Source: Rhododendron vialii
Taxonomy: Eukaryota; Streptophyta; Magnoliopsida; Ericales; Ericaceae
DNA: 64,000 nt
Assembly (NCBI RefSeq): GCF_030253575.1
Contig: NC_080568.1
Span: 265,501-329,500, forward strand
Reading direction: 5' to 3'
Position 1 is the stretch's first letter. Every line of letters begins with the position of its first letter. The notes beneath the pieces were generated by a model that worked only from the letters and a program-made list of their open reading frames with translations, was not told the origin of the DNA and searched no databases. The position numbers and the translations under genes are program-made. This document shows positions 1 through 11,513 of the stretch, one piece after another.

Positions 1-169
1 CTGTTAAAGCTTTTCTTGCTCGACAAGACTGACCTTCGCCAATAGTCCTCTGACGAGAATTCAAGGCACAAAGAACAATTTCCAAGTGCTTCTGCCATAG
101 TCGTATTTTCTCAATCCCATCACGAGTTGCATTAGATATATCAACAGCCTTAATGCTCTTCTCAAAGAA
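1..169 (-). CDS. ROH1-like (DUF793) protein, partial, possibly degenerate
   Basis: Reading leftward, an open frame of 56 codons gives [20 protein letters not shown], then a [16 protein letters not shown]-type helix, a GEG motif and a basic RARKAL stretch. This pattern (SIKA-D-CNA, DGIE-R-WQ, LGEGQ-RRA-KAL) is the one I know from the DUF793/ROH1 family, proteins reported to bind exocyst subunit Exo70 and act at the plasma membrane. The gene continues past the left edge. Just upstream (about 170-215) the frame is broken by a stop, although another frame there reads YMMNE, which would fit the residues expected before FFEK. Either an intron acceptor lies here (TTTCTAG at about 204-210, or TTTGAG at 161-166) or the copy is frameshifted. 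Only this fragment is visible, so function is inferred from family resemblance. Confidence 0.5.
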
Positions 170-1676
170 TTAAGAAACCGCATTCATTCATCATGTACCT
201 AGAAAGCAGGAGATATTGACACCATCATTTCACGTCAATCAACTTAAAAATAAAATCATTAAATTGTTCTTAAATAGGAATGATGCCAACTCTCTTATAT
301 TCTTGCCTCGAGGAAGAATTTCGGTATTCTCTATAAAACTTATTGATTTTTCAGGTTATTTGTATATCTGGTCAAGTCAGTATATGGGCAGCACCCCTTA
401 GTGCTTTTCCTTTTCAATACATATCCCATGTTACGTATCAAAAATTACTTCTTTTGATGGGTACTTTAGTTACCAATTCAAGTAAAATTAATGTTCTCGT
501 TTCAATCCCTCCAGTCATTTCTGCAGCATAAATTCCACTCCTACATAGTCCAATGCAACAAGTACGATGATGAACAACAACAAACCAATCTGGAAGAGAT
601 CAGCACTTCCACTCCAAGATTTACATCAGTGGACTAGGCTTGTGATGTGAAGCTTCAAAAGATAACACAAAGGTCCAAATGGTTACATAAAGCCATACAT
701 TTAGAGCCAAATTAAAAATTGTCATGTTACTCTTCATTGAATAATTGGTGCTCTTGCGAAACTTAAACCATGATAATAAAAGACAGCCGTGCTTAAATAA
801 TCAATTACAACAGGCAATAACATAGTTTAAGCATGTAATGTGTGGGATCAAAGGATACAGTACCTCACTACTAAAAAACTTGACTTATTCAAGCAAGAGA
901 ATAAAGCAAATTATCTTCGCCTTCTGGTAAGTTTTGTCCAGCATAGCTTGAACAGTGGGGGTGATTTCTATATATCTAACAAAGATCCAATTATAATTTC
1001 CAATATATAGACAGCGTCTTTGATTTTTCCAATCAGATTGGAAAACCTATTCCATACGTGGAAAAAGATTACTGTCTCTTGATTTCAGTGAAATGAGTGT
1101 AACTTATTGTACTAACAATCTATGTTGGATCCGTTTCAAGGTTTCACCTTATCCAAATGTTTTTTTTCCCCCCATGAGTGAAAAAATTAGCACATGCTAT
1201 GATTCTATGAAAGTCATTTAGTGATTATGTGTAAGTTTAGGGCTTGTTAACAACTCTTCATAGGGTGGGTTGTGGATCTCTTTGCATCAACATTGTGAGA
1301 TAAGACACGTTTAGTTGATTTCTCCAGATTTTTTTTTAAGTGCAAGGATTGTTGCTTCAACAAGAATTATTTCTTGTGGTTATCCTGGGAGGAGTAAGCC
1401 AAACCATTTTCGACACCATATGTACCTTCGTCCATTTCTTCCTCTTGCCTATATTTGTTTTCCATTGACATCCTTCTCCTATTCCTAAACAATTGGTTAC
1501 TTAAATAGGACTTAATTCTTTCCTATTCAAACTTGAGACTGTTGAACTACCTTGCCTCACATAATCACAACATCAACAAAAAAAACACGTGCATATTTGC
1601 AACTAAAACACAACAATGAGAATTTCATAAGATAATCTATATGATATCAACAAACAGACAATAACCAGACACTTAC
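170..1676. other. Gap with no convincing coding sequence
   Basis: This AT-rich stretch lies between the ROH1-like fragment and the tail of the PPR locus. Short open frames on the plus strand at 216-531 show no family signature. It could hold introns or 3' UTR of a minus-strand transcript, given the splice-like signals at both sides. I see no repeat structure of note. Confidence 0.4.
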
Positions 1677-1790
1677 CGCTTGCTAACTCTTTGACGCCAG
1701 GCATTGGAGGTATAGTTCTTATTTGAAGCATAGCAGTGGAAGGACCTCTAGCAATCGCCGGATCCACAAGACCAGATGCATCAGAAAATC
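1677..1790 (-). other. Possible untranslated or unrecognised exon downstream of the PPR gene
   Basis: On the minus strand, immediately after the PPR stop codon, one frame stays open for about 38 codons (SDASGLVDPAIARGPS, then a Pro/Met-rich stretch ending KELASG). It runs into a good donor site, G|GTAAGTG, near 1675. The frame differs from that of the PPR protein and I do not recognise the peptide. Two readings fit: a 3' UTR exon of the PPR transcript, or an exon of another minus-strand gene whose next exon is further left, perhaps the ROH1-like piece. Confidence 0.3.
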
Positions 1791-1801
1791 AACCATTTCA
1801 G

Positions 1802-3490
1802 TTAAGCAGCCACTGGAATGTCCATGTTTGTCCTAATTGGATTACTTATCCGCAAAGATGACATCTCCAAGTTCAAGCCCTCCCATGCAGCTTGCTTTAT
1901 CCTATAGGCTTCTTTAGGCATCCCTGCCTTCAAAAGGCAAGATATAAAAGAATTTACTGTGATTCTATCTGGGGCACACCCAACTTCCAACATCTTGGTA
2001 AAAATGGTCATTGCTTCCGACATTTTTCCTTTCATACAGTGCCCAATAATAAGAATGGTGTATGTGAGTTTATCAGGATTGCATTTCTTTGCCTCCATCT
2101 CTGCAACAACTACATTTGCCTCAACCACATTACCAGCCTTACAAAGTCCATCAATTACAGGGTTGTAGATAAAGGGTTTAGGAACAATATCTTCCCTCCG
2201 TCTCAGTTGTCTCAATAGATCGCGAGCCTCATTTATTCTATTCTCCTTGCACAAAGAATTGATAAGAATCGCAAAAGTATATACATTGGGAGCCAAGTTT
2301 CTCTCATTCATTTCATCCCAAAGCCTCAATCCCTGGTCCACCTTCCCACTCCGACAATAACCATCTATTAGAGATGTGAAGGTAACAACATCAGGAAGAC
2401 AACCACAACAAAGCATCTTCTCATAAGTACTATGTGCTGATGACATGTCCCCACTCTTGCCAAAACCATCAATGAGGACATTAAAAGTAATCAAACTCGG
2501 TTTAACCCCAGAACTAATCATCTCATCGTAAATACTTGAAGCCATCTCCATGTTACCCAACTTGCAATATCCTGATATCACTGACGTATAAGTTACAACG
2601 TCCGGCGAAAACACATTCCCCGACTGAACTTCTCTCAATAACTCAAGACCTCTATCTGCCTCACCGACCCTAGATAACCCATTTATAAGTGCATTGTACG
2701 TTACAACATCAGGCGAACAACCGAAACTCCCCATATCATTGAAGAGCTCAAAAGCCTTCTCAACCCCTCCTACTCTGCACAGACCTCGAATAACAATATT
2801 GAATGTGCAAGTATCAGGACAGTAGCACTGCGATTTTGAAATATGCCCACTGAAGAAGCTAACAGCCTCTTGTACCCGATTTCGCCTCACCAATAGAGTC
2901 AAAAAATTATTATACACAAAAGAACGAATCTCGACATTATCCGATTGAGCATGAGAAAGTAACTGTTTTGCAAAATCAAAGTTACCCGCATGTGCAAACG
3001 ACGAAACCAATAGCCCTAACACTGAACTGTCAGGCCAGTGCCCATCAACCCTCATGTATTCATACACCAATTTAGCTAAATCATGAAAACCCATTTGACA
3101 AAGAGACCTTAGAAGCACATTGTAAGTCGCAATCGAATGAGTTACATTCAAATTGAGCCTAGTGAACTGAAAGAAGTCGAATGCTAGCTTCCCATTACAG
3201 TGGTAACCATTTAGGCGTCTTATAACTTCGAATGCTATAGAAGGGCTAAGATGATTACGGAGATAATCGGAATGAAACCCACTTAGAGAAGTCGTCGAGG
3301 ATTGACTACAAAGAGTAGAAACAACTTTGACAAACCAAACATCAGAGTGATTTGAATGAGGAGCGTGATTGTATAAACATGCAATACCAATACCAGCCAC
3401 AGTCTTTGGCTCCTTGTCTACTATGTGCGAAATGGGATTGAGAAATCGGTAAAAGTTACTTCTGGAGTGATTCGAGATGCAGAGTTGCAT
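1802..3490 (-). CDS. P-class pentatricopeptide repeat (PPR) protein
   Basis: An intronless frame of 562 codons starts at the ATG at 3490 and ends in TAA at 1802. From about residue 95 it carries roughly a dozen tandem 35-residue PPR motifs. Typical heads are TYNVLLRSLCQMG, TFNIVIRGLCRVGG, TYNALINGLSRVG, TYTSVISGYCKLG and TFNVLIDGFGKSG, and most end in a PDVV-type turn. No E, DYW or SMR extension follows the last repeat, so it belongs to the P class. The N-terminal stretch has several Arg, Ser and His residues and few acids, compatible with an organelle transit peptide. P-class PPR proteins bind single-stranded organellar RNA and affect its stability, splicing or translation; the target here is unknown. 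From memory it resembles the Arabidopsis At2g06000 group. Lack of introns is usual for the family. Confidence 0.9.
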   Translation of the reverse strand: MQLCISNHSRSNFYRFLNPISHIVDKEPKTVAGIGIACLYNHAPHSNHSDVWFVKVVSTLCSQSSTTSLSGFHSDYLRNHLSPSIAFEVIRRLNGYHCNGKLAFDFFQFTRLNLNVTHSIATYNVLLRSLCQMGFHDLAKLVYEYMRVDGHWPDSSVLGLLVSSFAHAGNFDFAKQLLSHAQSDNVEIRSFVYNNFLTLLVRRNRVQEAVSFFSGHISKSQCYCPDTCTFNIVIRGLCRVGGVEKAFELFNDMGSFGCSPDVVTYNALINGLSRVGEADRGLELLREVQSGNVFSPDVVTYTSVISGYCKLGNMEMASSIYDEMISSGVKPSLITFNVLIDGFGKSGDMSSAHSTYEKMLCCGCLPDVVTFTSLIDGYCRSGKVDQGLRLWDEMNERNLAPNVYTFAILINSLCKENRINEARDLLRQLRRREDIVPKPFIYNPVIDGLCKAGNVVEANVVVAEMEAKKCNPDKLTYTILIIGHCMKGKMSEAMTIFTKMLEVGCAPDRITVNSFISCLLKAGMPKEAYRIKQAAWEGLNLEMSSLRISNPIRTNMDIPVAA

Positions 3491-3796
3491 TATCTCCAAT
3501 CACTGCTCGTTGGTATGGAGGAGATAAGTAAACAGTCGAGGAGTTGCATTAGAGTTAGGGTTAGGGGTTTTACCGGAACGAGAATCGATGTGGAAGGTTT
3601 TATTGATCGGATTGTAAGAGGGATTTTGTTTGTCTAGGGTTTTGTCTTGAAAACAGCAGGAGGCTTCCGCCATAGAAGTGTACCTCCCCTTTCTGAAATT
3701 GAGGAGAGGGGGACTTGGCTTGGCAACTGAAGCCAGGAAGAGGGCAAACATGTCATTCAAAATGAGAAAGGGCCCCTTACTAGTACAACCTGATTT

Positions 3797-3930
3797 CGGC
3801 CCAGTATCTTAAACAAGTTGTGGCCCAACGACTGGTTTCGGCCCAGAGCCTTATCTTAAACAAGTGTGGCCCAATGACTGCTTTCGGCCCAGAGTTTTAT
3901 CTTAAACATGTTGTGGCCCAACGATTGGTT
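3797..3930. repeat. Tandem repeat, about 2.5 units of ~56 bp
   Basis: The unit runs through CGGCCCAG, then TTATCTTAAACA, then GTGGCCCAA and CGACTGGTT. It recurs near 3797, 3838 and 3884 with small changes. It lies upstream of the PPR gene in its 5' flank. Confidence 0.65.
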
Positions 3931-4041
3931 CAGAAGAAAATACAAATTATGACTAAGACTGAACTCAATGACTAGACTAGAACTCAAATATATTATGTGT
4001 GTGTAGAAAATAACAAGAAACATTATGGAGATGTAAAACTC

Positions 4042-4150
4042 CAAGGTTTTACTGAGCTCCCAAGGAGTACAAGTGCGTTAAATACTTAACAAGATGATCT
4101 ACAAAGCTCCCAAAGAGTACAAGTGCGTTAAATACTTAACAAAATGATCT
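4042..4150. repeat. Tandem duplication of a ~58-bp unit
   Basis: The block from GAGCTCCCAAGGAGTACAAG to CTTAACAAGATGATCT is repeated directly, starting again near 4101, with two or three substitutions. Confidence 0.7.
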
Positions 4151-4273
4151 TTATTTCTATACACTTTGATTTTTCTGGTTATCACATACAATTGACCAAT
4201 GATCTTTATATAGTGGTCTAGCATCAAGAACCCATACATACGTGTATCTTTCAACATTATTCCCAGATATAGG

Positions 4274-4707
4274 CAAGGGCGGAGCTATCTTGGGGCCAGG
4301 CAAGGTCCTGGCCCCGGCCCTTTGTGATTTTAAAATAGTCTTGAAAATTAGATCTCATTTTAGACTATTGTGAATATTATTGTAATAGCTTCCCATAATC
4401 TTAATAATTTTAGTTTGATTTAGTAAAAAAAATACATTATTTTACATCATCATTCCTTAATTTCTTTCATAAACACACAACCAGGCATGTGAGTATTGTC
4501 ATATCGTAACCTAAATAAAGGGAACAAAATGATTCATATACTTTAACTGTTTTAAGCTAGAATAATTTTAATTTAATGTACAAAAGCAATATTATATTGA
4601 AAATTAAAAAAAAAAACTCTATGATATACTAATAAGTTTAAGCGTAAATAAAACATGTTTATTACTACGTCGACCCTCCCTCAGGCCAAATCCTGGCTCC
4701 GTCATTG
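4274..4707. mobile_element. Non-autonomous hAT-type element (434 bp)
   Basis: The left end reads CAAGGGCGGAGCTA. The right end, reverse-complemented, reads CAATGACGGAGCCAGGATTT, giving imperfect terminal inverted repeats of the CAGGGGCGGAGCCAGG style common in plant hAT elements. The flanks are an 8-bp near-perfect duplication: GATATAGG at 4266-4273 and GATACAGG at 4708-4715 (7 of 8). The interior is AT-rich and has no transposase frame. The duplication length and TIR fit hAT; the assignment is inference. Confidence 0.75.
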
Positions 4708-5637
4708 GATACAGGTATCTTCCCCCACTAGATACATGTATCTTCCCCCACACACACCGAAATGTATCATGAACATATATACAAGAGTGACTCTTCACAA
4801 CCCTAGCTACTTCATGAACAGTGTATCCAACATAATTTCTAATTCTAAGTATTAAATAAATCCTAATTAAATTATCTCAGATAGTGTTTTATTTGGGAGG
4901 CTAGGTTCTAGTGGATCAAACTTTAAATTTTTTGAGTCTCACAAATATTTTTTGGTGCGCTTATCAAAAACAGAGAAATCGGTTCGACGGTCTTTTTATT
5001 TTGCTCCCTTGTTTTGCAGTTTTCCTAATTATCAAAGAGAGCTTTAAAGAGTATATGCTTGGTTCCATATATAACACGAAATATTGTCTTTTACAGTAAT
5101 TCTTACCTAAATGCTGTAACAGGGGAAATTTTTTTCTAAACTCATTACTCCAAAACGCAAGCAAATTAAGGTATTCACACACTATCAATAAAAATGGCCG
5201 GATTGAAGCTAGAGAACATGCAAGAAGCTAGCGGAGCTTGTGAAACCATCTTGATCTGTTACAGTAATATATATCATCATCATCATTAATTCTAAATATG
5301 ACTAATTGTTACTTTTGTTGGTCTTTACGTCCAATGCAATTTCGATTACAATTATTACCGTATGACCAAAAGCATGGAATTTCTAAACATTGATTGACAC
5401 CTAAATAAAAAGAAGTTCAAATTTGACTCCCAAAAAAAAAAAGTCTTTAAATTTAATGGGATTGTTGCGTAATTTACAAACCACCATTTTAGTATTTTTC
5501 TTGTCGAAAATCAAAATGCAACGATAACAAGAAGTTTAACGAGAGAGGTTATTTAGTAATCTTCTTGGAATAATACTTCACGTACGCCAATCACAATACA
5601 TTACATGTCCTTTTTATATTTTAATCTGGCTTTGATA

Positions 5638-5760
5638 CCATAAAAAAAAAATTATATCCATCTCAAAATCAATTGACAATGAGTGAAGAGGTCTCAAATG
5701 TTATTAAGTGATCATTCATTCCACTCTCAAATAATGTGAAACTCTATTTTTCTTAACAAG
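5638..5760. repeat. Dispersed ~110-bp repeat, copy 1 of 3
   Basis: The shared core reads ATTGACAATGAGTGAAGAGG, then ATTAAGTGATCA, then CCACTCTCAAATAATGTGA. Two more copies lie at about 10468-10566 and 10703-10820. They probably represent ends of the same transposon family, but no coding capacity is visible. Confidence 0.6.
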
Positions 5761-5981
5761 TAATGAGTACGCAATTTTAACAAATCTCAATACATGCAAA
5801 GTAGTGCCACATGGACATGGTGCTGCTCCCAGATGGAAAGATTAATATACTAATTTATGGATTAACAATCGAATTAAAGGCTATGACAAAATGGGGAGAA
5901 TAGGGGGGGAAAAGGGCGGAGCATGTGGAATCCTGGATTGTGGGCACGCCGCAAGTACGACTAGCTGGAAGAAAAAGGAAA

Positions 5982-6005
5982 CAGAGAGAGAGAGAGAGAG
6001 AGAGA
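5982..6005. repeat. (AG)12 microsatellite
   Basis: A run of about 24 bases of AG in gene-free DNA. Confidence 0.95.
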
Positions 6006-6224
6006 AAGTGAGATGGCATTGGACCCCAATTGGGATGGGAATGGGAGGGAGGTCTGGTGATGATAAAGCTTTGAGGCAGGCACGTGTATAAGTCTGCACG
6101 ATTCAGAGAGGGTATACTATGATATAAGTCAGCTTTTCTTTTCTGGTCAAAGAAGAAGTTGGAGAACAGCTGCCCCTCCCTCCCTCCCTCACAACTACTA
6201 GAACTAACTAGAGTTAAACAAGTA

Positions 6225-6461
6225 CTCCATTCGTCTCAATTTATTTGTCTCAATTTTATTTTAATTGGATTAAAAAACTAACTATATTTTTAAAGTCGTA
6301 ATGAATTTTATATCCAATATGAATCTTATTTGATAGATCTCGATTTGTTCTATAATTTAATATTTTCGAAATCACCTAAAATAATATAAATTACAAGATA
6401 TGATTAATTGAAAAGTGGCACGAACTCAAAAAAAATGACAAGTAAATTGGGACGGAGGTAG
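6225..6461. mobile_element. Stowaway-like MITE (237 bp)
   Basis: The ends read CTCCATTCGTCTCAATTTAT and, inverted, CTACCTCCGTCCCAATTTAC. It is flanked by TA at 6223-6224 and 6462-6463. The CTCCnTCCGTCCC end and TA duplication are those of Tc1/mariner-derived Stowaway MITEs. There is no coding capacity. Confidence 0.75.
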
Positions 6462-6690
6462 TAGTTGTTAAGTTCCAAGAGTTTAGTACTAGTAGTACAA
6501 TTTTCCTTTAATCGTAATCTCCCAATCACATTAATTAATTGGACCCATCCCCTTTGATATTCTTAGTTAACAAACCATGCACGTAATGTATATGTGTGTG
6601 TCACATCCCAGATAACATATATGCACTAGTCTAGATCGATCCATGATGGAGAAATTTCAATGTTCAAAGAATGTGTGGCGTAAGCCGGGA

Positions 6691-6693
<3 letters not shown>

Positions 6694-6733
<40 letters not shown>
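6694..6733. repeat. (GA)20 microsatellite
   Basis: An uninterrupted GA tract of about 40 bases in the gene-free region. Confidence 0.95.
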
Positions 6734-6739
<6 letters not shown>

Positions 6740-7354
6740 TCCTTTAACAATGCGATTAATTAACCTGATTTCCGGCAAAATTGTTATCTTAATTAACCAC
6801 ACTAGCTGTGGCCCAACGGCTGGCTGTCCAGTCAGAATTAAGAGAAGATAAGAAACGTAGTAGTGCAATTGTTTGATTTAATATTAGTAGTTCGTTGTGA
6901 ATGCACATTCAGATGAGATGATGAGATAATTAACTTAATTCTAAATGCAATGCCACACCATCAATCTGGCATATATATATATATATATATATGTGTCATG
7001 AATATTAATCATGGTTGTTGTTGTTGTTGTTATGAGATTAATTAGTTCACTTGTTTGAGGGCAAAGAAAGAAAGAATAGTTGCTCAACTGTCTCTTTCAT
7101 TGCCTAAAAATTGACACACAAACTTGGGAATCACCATCTAGCTAGCTATATAGCTAATGTAAATTACTCCTACTAGACATGATAATAAATACTACTACTT
7201 ACTAGCTATATATCACTCTATATATTAACATGTAATGTAACTACCATATTAAACACAATAAAATCAACTATAGAGCAGTAAGGTGAATTCAATAATATTG
7301 GTAAGATTATTGATTGTTAATTAAACCTACCACCTCCCTACGTTATATTCAATT

Positions 7355-7358
<4 letters not shown>

Positions 7359-7420
<62 letters not shown>
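7359..7420. repeat. (AT)31 microsatellite
   Basis: An uninterrupted AT tract of about 62 bases. A shorter AT tract lies at 6971-6992, and a (GTT) tract at about 7014-7031. Confidence 0.95.
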
Positions 7421-7423
<3 letters not shown>

Positions 7424-8966
7424 CGTGTACGTAATGACATACAGCTTCTTTATATACTTATTTTCTCATCATTTATTCCTTAAAATAATACATATAATAG
7501 TGAAATCACGTGTCCGACGCAATGAAATATTGCTACTTTATTTGTTTTCATATCAGTTACAACATAAATAACAACATTTAAAGAAAATCTGTATTCTATG
7601 AGAATTCTTTTAGGAATGAACAAATGCAGCTTATATTGATAAAAACCATAGTGGGAGGAGAAAGCACAAAAAAAAAAAAAAAAAAATAGAAGAGAGAATA
7701 TTAGGTAGTGCAAGGAGAAATTAACAAAATATTTCTTGTAGAGTATCAATCATCCTATGCAAATGACAGCCCTATCACTTCTATTTCTTGACTTGTCAAT
7801 GCCATTGGAACATACTAGTAAGCTACGGAGCATGAGTAATTTAATTCTTTCAAACCAAAATCAATCTACAACCCATACACTATCACACACATACTTACAT
7901 ATACACACTCTCAAAAGTGCGAGGGTCTCACACACAGTAGTGCACTACACTCACAAAGTCTAACAATTAATCCTCTTTGATAATTAATGATCTAACTTCG
8001 ATAAATGAACTTAATTACGAGAACATGAAAAACATAGTTTGATATAAAAGATTTAGGGAGACGCCTCTCTCCCATGGAAAAGTGGGACGTCAACTCAAGT
8101 TTAGGTCATCGTCATTGTTTTCCTGAGCAATATATATGGTACGGCAAGCGGGAAGTAACAATCAAAGAGAAGTCGTAAACTTAAAGTGCATGTGTATGTG
8201 GGCTTGGAATTCTTACACTTTATGAGTGTATGTGTAAGTACGTGTATAATATTATGTGTGGTTAAGTGTTTTCTAAAAAAGTTACACATCTAAAAACTCC
8301 CGATCGAAAAGAGTCGCACCCAAATCACATATATTAACGTGCACGATCCGAATGTTTAATTAATAGTTAAATATATACCATTCCAAACCTCAACTTCTTT
8401 TCTTCCCATTCTTTCATCACGAAGGCTCCATAGAGAAGAATATCCATATTGAAAATATCAACTTAGTAATTGAGGTAACCTGACCAATCGCTGATTATTA
8501 AAAAATATATATCACCTTAGTTCCATTGTCATATGAACATTAACTAATTATATTTTACTTTGTACAAAAACAAAGTTACCAATCTGTTTTTGCTGACTGA
8601 TGTTTGGGGCTTAAGCTCTAGGATTTTCAATACCTAGCTAGTCGGCTGTATTGTCTAGCTTCATTATTTTTTGTTAGCAAGTGTTTAGGCTTTGTTTTTT
8701 TATTGATTTTCCTGTTAAGGCATTTTATTGGTAGCCATTTTAGAGTTTGTATTGACAAACTCTGTATTTTCTATTTGTTTGCTCTATAAAGTGGTTAATT
8801 TACCAAAAAGAAAAGTTACCTATCTGTTGCATAAAGCATAAGATGACATACTTGAGGGCAAATTAACAGTAGAATATAGAAACTGAAAAAACGGAAGGAT
8901 ATATAGCAAAAGATCAGAGAGTACTCAGGAGATGAGCACTCGTTGGAATAATATTAGTGTATTATA

Positions 8967-9143
8967 CTCTTTCCGTGTCGATTTGTTTGTCCCATTTTGA
9001 CTTATACGTATATGTCCTAAATTGACTGTCCAATTTCAAAATCGATGGATCAGAATATGTAAATTTCCAAATCAATGGATCAGAATTGGTTTCCTTAATA
9101 AGTTAAAAATCGAGATTGGACAAACAAATCGGGACAGAATGAG
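8967..9143. mobile_element. Stowaway-like MITE (177 bp)
   Basis: The inverted ends are CTCTTTCCGTGTCGATTTGT and CTCATTCTGTCCCGATTTGT, followed inward by TTGTCC. TA flanks both sides (8965-8966 and 9144-9145). It is a diverged member of the CTCCCTCCGTCCC group. Confidence 0.75.
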
Positions 9144-9156
9144 TATGTATGAAAGG

Positions 9157-9322
9157 GAATGCTAGGTACAAAGAAAACTTACCCCGAAAGTACCCCGAAA
9201 ACAGCAATCAATGGTTGAGAATCACTTTGATGATTATGTCACACACATCAAAGTAAATCTCAACCACTAGTTGATCTTTTCGGGATACTTTCGGGGTAAA
9301 TTTTCTTTGTCCCTAGCATTTC
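9157..9322. mobile_element. MITE with long inverted ends (~166 bp)
   Basis: The left arm AATGCTAGGTACAAAGAAAA, then TTACCCCGAAAGTA, pairs with the right arm, which reads AATGCTAGGGACAAAGAAAA, then TTACCCCGAAAGTA on the reverse strand. The arms continue through GGTTGAGA and CTTTGATG, so nearly the whole element folds back. I could not settle the target-site duplication. It sits about 13 bp beyond the neighbouring Stowaway-like element. Confidence 0.75.
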
Positions 9323-9377
9323 TGATGTATTAATAGGAACTTGGACTATAACAATAAACGAAAGTGGGGCACCAAAT

Positions 9378-9460
9378 AGGGGTTGATTCAATGGTTTGGA
9401 ACTTGAACTTGGTTGGACAAGGCCCAGGTTCAAATCTCTATAACCTCTCATTAATTGGGG
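9378..9460 (+). mobile_element. Possible tRNA-derived SINE head
   Basis: A segment reading TTCAATGGTTTGG, then about 40 bases later CCCAGGTTCAAATCTC, resembles the A box and B box (GGTTCRANNCC) of a tRNA-derived SINE. I see no clear A-tail or flanking duplication, so it may be an old fragment. Confidence 0.35.
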
Positions 9461-10380
9461 CTAAACAAATTCCTAAATAACACCACCCAGACGTGATGAA
9501 ACTTTAGCTTTGGTCCCCCATTTAAGTACAGTGGCATGGGACTCCTTAGAGATAGTGGTATGATATGAAGGGGCAATATTCTCTGACGGAGGAGACTGAA
9601 TATCATACCTGCACTTTCATTTGTGTACCAAAAAAATGCAAAGTGATGCACACAACGGTGGTGATGCAAACCCTATTATTTTTACCGCCTTTGAAAAGAA
9701 TTTAATGGGAAATAAGAGTTGCTTGAATTTGGGCTGGATGGGAAAATATTTTGCCTCGTCATGTTCCTACAACAGCTAACCCAGACGTAAAATATACCTA
9801 ACAACTTGCTAAAAACGAGGGGTTTGGTGCAGTGGTTAACGAATAATTTAGAGGTTTGCTCCATCTTAAAGATTTAAAATTTAAAATTTAAAATTTCTCA
9901 TGTGCTATTAACGCCTTTGAGGTCAGTTCTTGCATGTGTCGTGGTTTTAATTGAAACCTCCGCAAGTAAATGACAAAATTAATTGTTAATAATTAATTAA
10001 AATGTGCGTAAAATGATCCAGGATACATGGGTTACTATTAAAAACAACTTGCGAAAGTTGAGAAAATCAAAACGGAAGCATTTGAAGGTTGACTGCTGAC
10101 TTTCCTCCGTTTCTGCGTTCCGTTTCTGCCCACTATGGCTTGGCACGCTGTAAGGCATGGTTTCATATGGTAAGTGACGTAAATATCACCAAAAACTCTG
10201 CCTAATTAACAAGGAACCTCCCTTCTACTCTTTTATTAGAACGATAAAGAAAGCAACTGCAGTAGGCCAGTAGCCGACATAATAATACTACGACATTTCA
10301 ATGACTAAAACCCCACTCTCACTAAACCCCGCGTAACTGAGAAGTTGCATTGGTTAATTATTGCGGTATTTTTATTGTTC

Positions 10381-11010
10381 AAACGAACCGAGCTGCCTAT
10401 GAGAGCTCAAGGTTCAACTTGAGCATGAGTTTGAGTTTCGGGCTAATTTAGTGTGAAAATTTTATGTTTATTTCAAATTAATTGACAATGAGTGGAGAGA
10501 TCTTCATATTATTAAGTGATCACTTATTTCACTCTCAAGTAATGTGAGATTATATTTTTTTAATATTCGCTCTCACGTGCAGTCGCATTTGAGATCTGTC
10601 AGGTATATCCTCTTTTTTGGGTAGCTTTTTTGCTGGTCTGCCATCGTGAGATGTGGATTGTAAATTTTTAAAATATGGGTAGAATGGACCCTGCTCTGAT
10701 ATCATGTAGAAACTTTATATCCAACTCAAAATAAATTGACAATAAGTTGAGATGTCTCTCATATTATTAAGTAAACACTTATTCTACTTTCAATATTGTG
10801 GGATTATATTTCCTTAACTTTTAGCAAATGAACCGAGCTTAACAGTCCAAAAATCATCTTAGCTCGGTTCGAAAAACTCCTCTTGTTTCTATAAATTCAC
10901 TTTGTTTAATAAATCAAACAGACATAGCTTGTTTTTAACCAAGTAGAGCTTAAATTTTTTGTTTATTTAGTAAACGAGCCGAGCTTGAAGAGAACAAAAC
11001 TCAGCTCGGC
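10381..11010. repeat. Nested repeat region (GAGCTCGGTTCG family plus inserts)
   Basis: Sequences like AACGAACCGAGCT, TTAGCTCGGTTCG and ACTCAGCTCGGC occur in both orientations at about 10383, 10857 and 10970. This is typical of a plant repeat that can fold back. Between them lie two copies of the ~110-bp dispersed repeat (10468-10566 and 10703-10820), suggesting insertion into an older repeat. Confidence 0.5.
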
Positions 11011-11201
11011 GGGTTTGCATGCCTTGCTGGGAAAGTATTGGTGTAATTGACACGCGCTAAAGAAGAACGTGAAAGTGTGATTGCGAGTGTGTTGTAAAGT
11101 GGAGGTTGGGTGGGGTCCCGTTGTGTACATAATTCATGCGTCCGTATTATTAGATGGTGTTCCCTCTTTTTTTCTACAACTTTTGCTTTCTCTTCCCTCC
11201 C

Positions 11202-11203
<2 letters not shown>

Positions 11204-11245
<42 letters not shown>
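11204..11245 (+). repeat. (TC)n microsatellite in the likely 5' UTR of the RRM gene
   Basis: A tract of about 42 bases of TC lies 270 bp upstream of the ATG at 11514, followed by (CAC)n at 11301-11324. CT-rich tracts in this position are common in plant leaders. I could not place the TATA box or transcription start. Confidence 0.85.
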
Positions 11246-11248
<3 letters not shown>

Positions 11249-11513
11249 TTTTCTTTTTTGTTTTCCCTCGCTGGATCTCTGACCTAATCGTCTGATTACC
11301 AATCACCACCACCACCACCACCACCTTCTCCCCTCTGCCTCCCACTTAACATAATTCAACTCCTCCTGATCCCTAGCTAGCTAGTTGGCCTTCATTTCTT
11401 TTCTCAGTATTTCCATACACATACAGATCTAGCTAGCTAGTTAGTGGTCACCATCAACTACTAGGTTACCATTTGTAGCTAAGCTGGTGTTATAGATCGG
11501 ACTGAGAGAGAAG

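Noticed and set aside
3500-3760. 86-codon minus frame ending 10 bases before the PPR start codon, as a separate gene or upstream ORF
   Set aside because: It has no family signature and lies in the likely 5' leader. It could be a uORF but nothing shows translation.
7314-7571. Frame encoding a long Tyr-Ile repeat
   Set aside because: It is only the translation of an (AT)n microsatellite.
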